Source of the DNA: Bog-473 sp963736525
Lineage (GTDB): Bacteria > Actinomycetota > Acidimicrobiia > Acidimicrobiales > RAAP-2
Assembly: GCA_963736525.1 (NCBI GenBank)
Contig: CAVTPF010000010.1
Location: 124,001-188,000 of the forward strand
DNA length: 64,000 bases
Direction of reading: 5' to 3'
In this document: positions 59,107 through 64,000 of the stretch, piece after piece
Numbering within the stretch: position 1 is the first letter of the stretch
Layout of the letters: each line of letters starts with the position of its first letter
Notes under the pieces: generated by a model
Database searches by the model: none
Told to the model about the DNA's origin: nothing
Seen by the model: only the letters and a program-made list of their open reading frames with translations
Made by a program: the position numbers and the translations under genes

Positions 59107-61871
59107 ATGACCCAGACGATCGGGCAGGCGTCGATCTCTTCCGCGCCCGATCCAACCGAGGCCGTCAAGGACCTGCTGCGCTCGCTGAGGACTCACCAGC
59201 AGGGGCTCAGCTCTCGCGAGGCCGAACGACGCCTTATCCAGTACGGCCCCAACAAGCTCGAGCAGCGGCGGGGCGCACAATGGCCGCGAGACCTAGTTCG
59301 GCAGTTCACGCACCCGCTGGCGCTGCTGCTGTGGGCAGCGGCGCTGATGTCGTTCATCGTCGGCAGCACCACGGTCGGCGTGGCAGTGGTGCTGATCATC
59401 GTGCTGAACGCAGTAGTCGCCCTTATTCAGGAGCGCCAAGCGGAGAAGGCAGTCGAGGCGCTTGCTGGATACATACCTCAGAATGTCACGGTCATGCGCG
59501 ACCGCATCGCCAGGGTCGTCGACGCCGCTGAGCTCGTTCCCGGCGATATTGCGCTGATCGAGGAGGGGGAACGGATCGCCGCCGACATGCGGCTGATATC
59601 GGGCGCGGTCGAGGTTGATCTCTCGACGATTACCGGCGAGTCCGTCCCTACGACGCGTTCAGCGGAGTACCACGACCGCGACCGTCCCCGCCTTCAAGCG
59701 CGCGAACTTCTGTTCGGAGGCAGCATGTGCACGGGCGGTGATGCGCAGGCGGTCGTCTTCGCCACTGGGATGCACACAGAACTGGGCCGGATCGCGGCGC
59801 TGTCGCAAGGAGTCAAAGAGGAACCCAGCCCACTCGATCGACAGGTGCGCCGGGTCTCGTGGTTGATCGCCAAGGTCGCGGTCGCGCTTGCGATCGCCTT
59901 CGTCCCGCTGGCTATCTTTGTGGCGGGACTGTCACCGCGGAGCGCCGTCACGTTTGCGGTTGGGCTCTTGGCGGGCATGGTTCCCGAGGGACTGCTTCCA
60001 GTGATCACTCTGTCGCTCGCGGTAGCGGTGACGCTGCTGGCCCGACGCGGAGCGGTCGTGAAGCGGATGAGTTCGGTCGAGACCCTCGGCAGTACAGACG
60101 TGATCTGCACTGACAAGACAGGGACGCTGACTGAGAACCGGATGCACCCCATCGCGGTTTGGACGTGCGCCGGGGAGATCAGGCTCGAAGCCGAAGGGGT
60201 GTCCGAGACCGGACCGCACGCGCCGCTGAGCGCTCTGATTGAGACCGCGACGAGCTGCAGCAACGCGCGCATGGACCACGAGGGGAGCCCGTCTGGCGAC
60301 CCGACCGAGATCGCGGTACTCGAGGCTGCACGGGCTCTAGGCGGCGACGTCCAAACCGATCGGCGTGAACGGTCCCGCCGCCATGAGTACAACTTCGACG
60401 CGCACTGCAAGCTGATGAGCACGCTCGACGCCGGCGATGGCTGCAACTGGTTGCACACCAAGGGCGCGCCCGAGTCCGTGCTGCCGGCCTGCACCACGGT
60501 TCTCGAACTCGACGGCACCGAGGTTGCACTGGGACGATCGCGCCGAGAGAAGATCGCAAGGCGAGTCTCCGACTACGCCGGCCAGGGACAGCGCGTGCTG
60601 GCGTTCGCTCGACGGTCGCTGCCGCTGACGGCCGAGGCGCCGGCGCGGGAGGCGGCCGAGCAGGGGCTGTGCTTCGTCGGGCTCGTGATGATGCTCGATC
60701 CGCCACGGCCCGAGGTCGCAGACGCGATTTCCCGCTGCCACACGGCCGGGATCCGCGTGATTGTGATCACCGGCGATCACCCGCTGACGGCCGCGGCGAT
60801 CGCGCGGCAAGTGGGCGTCGGTCCGGAAGACCCGCTGGTGATCGACGCCGATCGCTTTGACCATCGCAGCGAACAGGAAATTGAGCTGGCCATCTCCGGT
60901 AACCGAGAGGTGGTGTTCGCACGCGCCGCACCTGAGGCAAAGCTGCAGATTGCCGCCGCGCTCCAGGCTGACGGTCACGTTATTGCGATGACCGGTGATG
61001 GAGTCAACGATGCACCCGCGCTCCGGAAGGCCGACATCGGCGTGGCAATGGGCAAGACAGGCACCGACGTCGCCCGCGAGGCCTCGACGATGGTCCTCAC
61101 CGATGACAACTTTGCGACCATCGTGTCTGCGGTGGAGGCGGGCCGTGTCGTATACGACAACATCCGCAAGTTCATCATCTACATCTTTGCCCACGCCACG
61201 CCCGAGACACTCCCCTTCCTGATCTTTGCACTGGCAGGCGGTGCCATACCTCTGCCGTTCCCGGTAATCCTGCTGCTCGCGTTTGACGTCGGCACCGAAA
61301 CGCTCCCTTCTGTTGCGCTGAGCCGCGACCCGCCCGAGCCCGGAATCATGAACCGTCCCCCGCGCCGCCAGTCCGAAGGTTTGATCCGCCGGCCAATGCT
61401 GATCCGCGCCTGGCTGTTTCTGGGCCTGATCGTCTCCCTTCTCTCGCTCATCGGGTTCTTCTACGTGCTCACCCAGGCCGGCTGGCACTCAGGCGACCCG
61501 ACCGGCGCCCACACCCGCTTCCACCACGCCTACCAGCAGGCGACGACGATGACCTTCCTTGGGGTCATCTTCGGGCAGATCGGCACAGCGTTCGCGGTCC
61601 GCACTCAGCGGGCGTCGCTGCGCGCGGTCGGTGCGTTCAGCAACCGTTACCTACTTTGGGCGATCGCGGGCGAGCTTGCCATCGCTGCCGTCTTCGTGTT
61701 CACGCCGCCGTTTCAAGCGCTGCTCGGCACCGCGGTTCCGCCGCGCGCGATCTTCTGCTGCTGATCCCGTTCCCGTTTATCGTCTTGGGCGCCGATGAGC
61801 TCCGCAAATTCCTGATCCGGGCTAGCTCCTCGCGGCAAGCGCCGGCGATCACAGCGCCACGCGCCGCCTGA
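59107..61871 (+). pseudogene. P-type cation-transporting ATPase, C-terminus frameshifted
   Basis: From ATG 59107 the frame gives an N-terminal cation-ATPase domain ('LRTHQQGLSSREAERRLIQYGPNKL'), 'STITGESVPT', the phosphorylation motif 'CTDKTGTLTEN', 'DPPRPEVADAI', 'TGDGVNDAPALRKADIGVAM' and the first C-terminal spans. The frame stops at 61764. The last span, 'LLLLIPFPFIVLGADELRKFLIRA', is in the next frame to 61871, so a one-base change near 61750 removes the final helix. The family (P2-type, Ca/other cations) includes mycobacterial CtpF, a DosR-regulon protein. Transport may be only mildly impaired or this may be an assembly error. Confidence 0.85.
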
Positions 61872-62093
61872 AAGCCAGCTACGAGGCGCACCATTGCACT
61901 CGAGTTAGCCGCGGTGCCCGACCCCGTTACCGACACCGGCTGTCCACTCCCGAGGCAGCTACGGGAGCGCCGCGAGGAATTCAACGATCTCGGGCATTTC
62001 AGCGTTCGAGATGAGTTGCTGAAGCGAGTGAGAGCACATGCGCCGCTAGGGCAGATCACAGGCTGAAAAAGTGGATTTTAGCTGGTAGTTTGC
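61872..62093. other. Spacer before the third tRNA-Gly fragment
   Basis: About 220 bases; no gene recognised. Confidence 0.4.
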
Positions 62094-62138
62094 AGCGGAA
62101 GAGGAATTCCGAACCCGCGACCCTCACCTTGGCAAGGT
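62094..62138 (-). repeat. 3' half of tRNA-Gly(GCC), copy 3
   Basis: The anticodon arm ACCTTGCCAAGGT and variable region match copy 1. The T-arm is altered by GAATTCC in place of the stem sequence and the acceptor reads GCGGAAG as in copy 2. No 5' half is present. Confidence 0.7.
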
Positions 62139-62243
62139 GGTGGAATCCGTCCGTTCACGACTGGCGAGTCCCCTGAAGTGTCGCTCAGTCCACCCAGTTT
62201 CCACTCCGTCCTTCCAGTCCGACCCTGTAGTAGAGCGGTCTAC
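62139..62243. repeat. Repeat tail of copy 3
   Basis: CTGGCGAGTCCCCTGAAGTG matches copy 1's CTGGCGGAGCCCCTGAAATG. Then TCCACCCAGTTTCC and TCCAGTCCGACCCTGTAG lead to TAGAGCGGTCTA at 62231-62242. The order of blocks is the same as in copy 1. Confidence 0.65.
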
Positions 62244-62455
62244 GAACGATCACGGTGATGGGTGGCCGTCCCTGCATTCCGAATCGCAACTTTGCGGAAC
62301 CGCAACAATGTCGGCCAAATCAAGGCGTTGAACCTCGTTGAACCCACGACGCCCTCCAGTGGATCAGTTCAGTGGCTCGGCAATTGCCCGAGCGAGTCGA
62401 GACGATCAGTATGGTGACCCTGCGCTTCGTCGAGTGGGAAATCTCAGGGAAGGCA
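62244..62455. other. Spacer right of the repeat region
   Basis: About 210 bases without a recognisable gene. Confidence 0.35.
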
Positions 62456-64000
62456 CTACTTGCCAGCGTTCCTAAGTTTCGGGATTCGGCGCTTTGAATC
62501 GCGCTCCGCATCGAGCACGGATCGCATACTCGATGCAATTGCAGGATCGTCGTTTACTCGATTATGGCGCTCCTCGGGGTCTGCCGTCAGATTGTGCAGC
62601 TCCCATTCGGGTTCAGCGGCCGGACCCAAGAACGGGTTTGGAGCGAGACCCTGAGCGGAGTACCAGTCGTCGAGCCGCTCGTAATAGTGATTCAGTTTCC
62701 ATAGCTGAGATGCGCCACCGTCACCAGTCGGAAGTGTAGTCAGGACTGACTCGATGTTGATCGGCGGGGCGAGCGGATCGAACGCAGCACCGGTGAGGAT
62801 ATTGACCTCGGTCATTCCCCGGGTCACGTCATCTTCGGTCATGAAGTAGATCGGCGATACAAGCGAAGTTGGGTCGACCTGTCCTCGGACCATCGAGCTC
62901 AAGTCCCGACCCGGAAGAGGCTGGACCTCGTCGTGGTGAGAGGCGACGCCGGCCGCCGCCTTTTCCTGGTCAATACCGGCCAGGCCAAGAAGCGTCGGGA
63001 TCAGATCCACATGGCTGGTCGGCAGGTCGACGACTCGGCGTCCGGATTCGATGCCTGGGCCAGCCATGAGCAGTGGCACCCGGGTGGCCTCGTCGAACGC
63101 ATTGCACCACTTCTGGATGAGACCGCCGTGGGCGCCGAGCAGATCACCGTGATCGGACGTGAAGACGATGATGGTGTCGTCGGCCATACCCGATTGCTCA
63201 AGCGCCTCGAGGATGCGCCCAATTGCCTTGTCCACCAATTTGAGGAGGTAGTAGTAGAGCCTCCGGTAGCCAAGATCTGTGGCAGTCTCGAAGATCATCT
63301 GTGGCCATATCGCCTTGAACGCCTCCTGACACAGGGGGCGACCCGTGAACGGGTCCGACTGGGACGGCGCCTCGGGAACATCGGGCACGGTGTCGTCAGG
63401 TGGCCCGAATTGCAGCATCTGCTCCCATCCGAATCCCGAGAAGGCGATGTCGTGGGGGTTGACGAAGGAGGCGACGGTCAGCCATGGCCCCTCGGATCGG
63501 GACGAAGCGAGCTCGCCGAACAACTCGACGACCTGTTCGGCAAAGACGCCGTCGCGCACTGTACCGCAGTCGGACTTGTCGGCCCCGTGGGGCTCACGCC
63601 CAATCCACCCCGAGAACCCGAACGGGTCGAGCCGGTCGGCCTTCCGGTAGGCCTCGACGGCTTCGGGGAGCAGATTGCCATCGTCGTCGGAAGCCTTCAG
63701 CCCCTCGTGCGAACCTGGGGTCGTCAGGTCGGCGAACGAGACGTGCCACTTGCCCCGGTAGTGGGTTCGGTACCCGCCGGCCCGGAACCAGTCCCCCAGG
63801 GTCGGCACCGTATTTGGATCGAGCCACTGCATTCCAGGGTCGGTGTTCTGCTTGGCCACCCCGTCAGTGGATGTCACCCCGTGGAGCGACGGGTACTGAC
63901 CGGTAAAGAGAGTGGCCCGGCTGGGCACGCACGCCGTCGAGCCCGCGTAGTGCCGGTGGAACTCCAGACCGCGGGACCGGATCGATTCCCGAGCAGTGAG
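62456..64000 (-). CDS. Sulfatase (arylsulfatase type), 5' end beyond the window
   Basis: The frame is open to the right edge; about 514 codons are present and the N-terminal metal Asp pair is cut off. The formylglycine site 'CVPSRATLFTGQYPSLHGV' (Cys-x-Pro-Ser-Arg) lies near 63925. Further family parts are 'RTHYRGKWHVSF' (His/Lys), 'DTIIVFTSDHGDLLGAHG' (metal Asp-His) and 'KWCNAFDEATRVPLLMAGPGI'. It should hydrolyse a sulfate ester. An anaerobic or FGE-type maturation enzyme is needed but not seen here. It stands outside the tRNA-Gly repeat region. Confidence 0.93.
   Translation of the reverse strand, partial: LTARESIRSRGLEFHRHYAGSTACVPSRATLFTGQYPSLHGVTSTDGVAKQNTDPGMQWLDPNTVPTLGDWFRAGGYRTHYRGKWHVSFADLTTPGSHEGLKASDDDGNLLPEAVEAYRKADRLDPFGFSGWIGREPHGADKSDCGTVRDGVFAEQVVELFGELASSRSEGPWLTVASFVNPHDIAFSGFGWEQMLQFGPPDDTVPDVPEAPSQSDPFTGRPLCQEAFKAIWPQMIFETATDLGYRRLYYYLLKLVDKAIGRILEALEQSGMADDTIIVFTSDHGDLLGAHGGLIQKWCNAFDEATRVPLLMAGPGIESGRRVVDLPTSHVDLIPTLLGLAGIDQEKAAAGVASHHDEVQPLPGRDLSSMVRGQVDPTSLVSPIYFMTEDDVTRGMTEVNILTGAAFDPLAPPINIESVLTTLPTGDGGASQLWKLNHYYERLDDWYSAQGLAPNPFLGPAAEPEWELHNLTADPEERHNRVNDDPAIASSMRSVLDAERDSKRRIPKLRNAGK

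Noticed and set aside
1..64000. CRISPR array or insertion sequence
   Set aside because: No regularly spaced short repeats and no transposase-like protein were seen anywhere in the window; the only regular repeats are the coding units at 46218-46790.

Overview
The window is GC-rich actinobacterial DNA with dense genes on both strands. Acidimicrobiia is the best guess: the polysaccharide deacetylase at 45.4-46.9 kb carries tandem 'GGIFSFGDA' repeats that are common in that class, and many genes look leaderless. This is an inference from family knowledge, not a database result. Several genes are split by single frameshifts (568-1225, 4674-5118, 47649-48013, 54507-55446, 59107-61871). Each could be real decay or an assembly indel.

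Layout. 0-6.4 kb: small membrane protein, frameshifted NarL/LuxR response regulator, ABC-type substrate-binding protein, then a MarR regulator, an HSL-type hydrolase, a broken DUF3237 gene and a flavin monooxygenase that look like a small aromatic/organic-acid catabolic cluster. 6.4-8.5 kb: MarR plus DHA2-type MFS exporter with a visible operator. 8.6-17.4 kb: secreted protein, two polytopic GT-C-like membrane proteins, GHMP sugar kinase and GH38 alpha-mannosidase (surface glycan). 18-20 kb: DrrAB-like ABC exporter. 20.2-22.2 kb: aldehyde dehydrogenase plus DUF779.

22.3-46.9 kb is the most interesting part. It holds an erythromycin-esterase-like protein, FtsH coupled to an ACP-FAAL-acyltransferase fusion, HtrA-like protease, L,D-transpeptidase, adenosine-specific kinase family protein, nicotinate phosphoribosyltransferase, DUF2267 protein, phosphoribosyltransferase-dienelactone hydrolase fusion, Hsp20, PNPOx-like protein, glycosyltransferase, glycogen debranching enzyme, HAD-GH65 fusion, universal stress protein and polysaccharide deacetylase. 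Many resemble members of the mycobacterial DosR dormancy regulon. Ten of the start codons have an imperfect palindrome, G(G/T)GAC-N4-GNCCC, centred 42.5-44.5 bases upstream, and nine of the ten have an NANNNT -10-like hexamer just before the start. I read this as a DosR-like regulon of leaderless stress and dormancy promoters; the regulator itself is not identified here.

47-49.5 kb: STAS antagonist, frameshifted anti-sigma ATPase, and an orphan pstB facing a truncated lipoprotein across three 11-bp-spaced GTTC repeats (PHO box). 50-62.3 kb: an apparently decayed genomic island bounded and subdivided by three copies of the 3' half of a tRNA-Gly(GCC), each followed by a related tail, plus a fourth tail alone. 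Between them lie an acyl-CoA dehydrogenase, GH15 and SDR remnants fused at a junction, two VOC proteins, a frameshifted DNA ligase, an MDR reductase, a broken dinucleotide-binding reductase and a P-type ATPase. No integrase is visible. 62.5-64 kb: the C-terminal part of a sulfatase that runs off the right edge.
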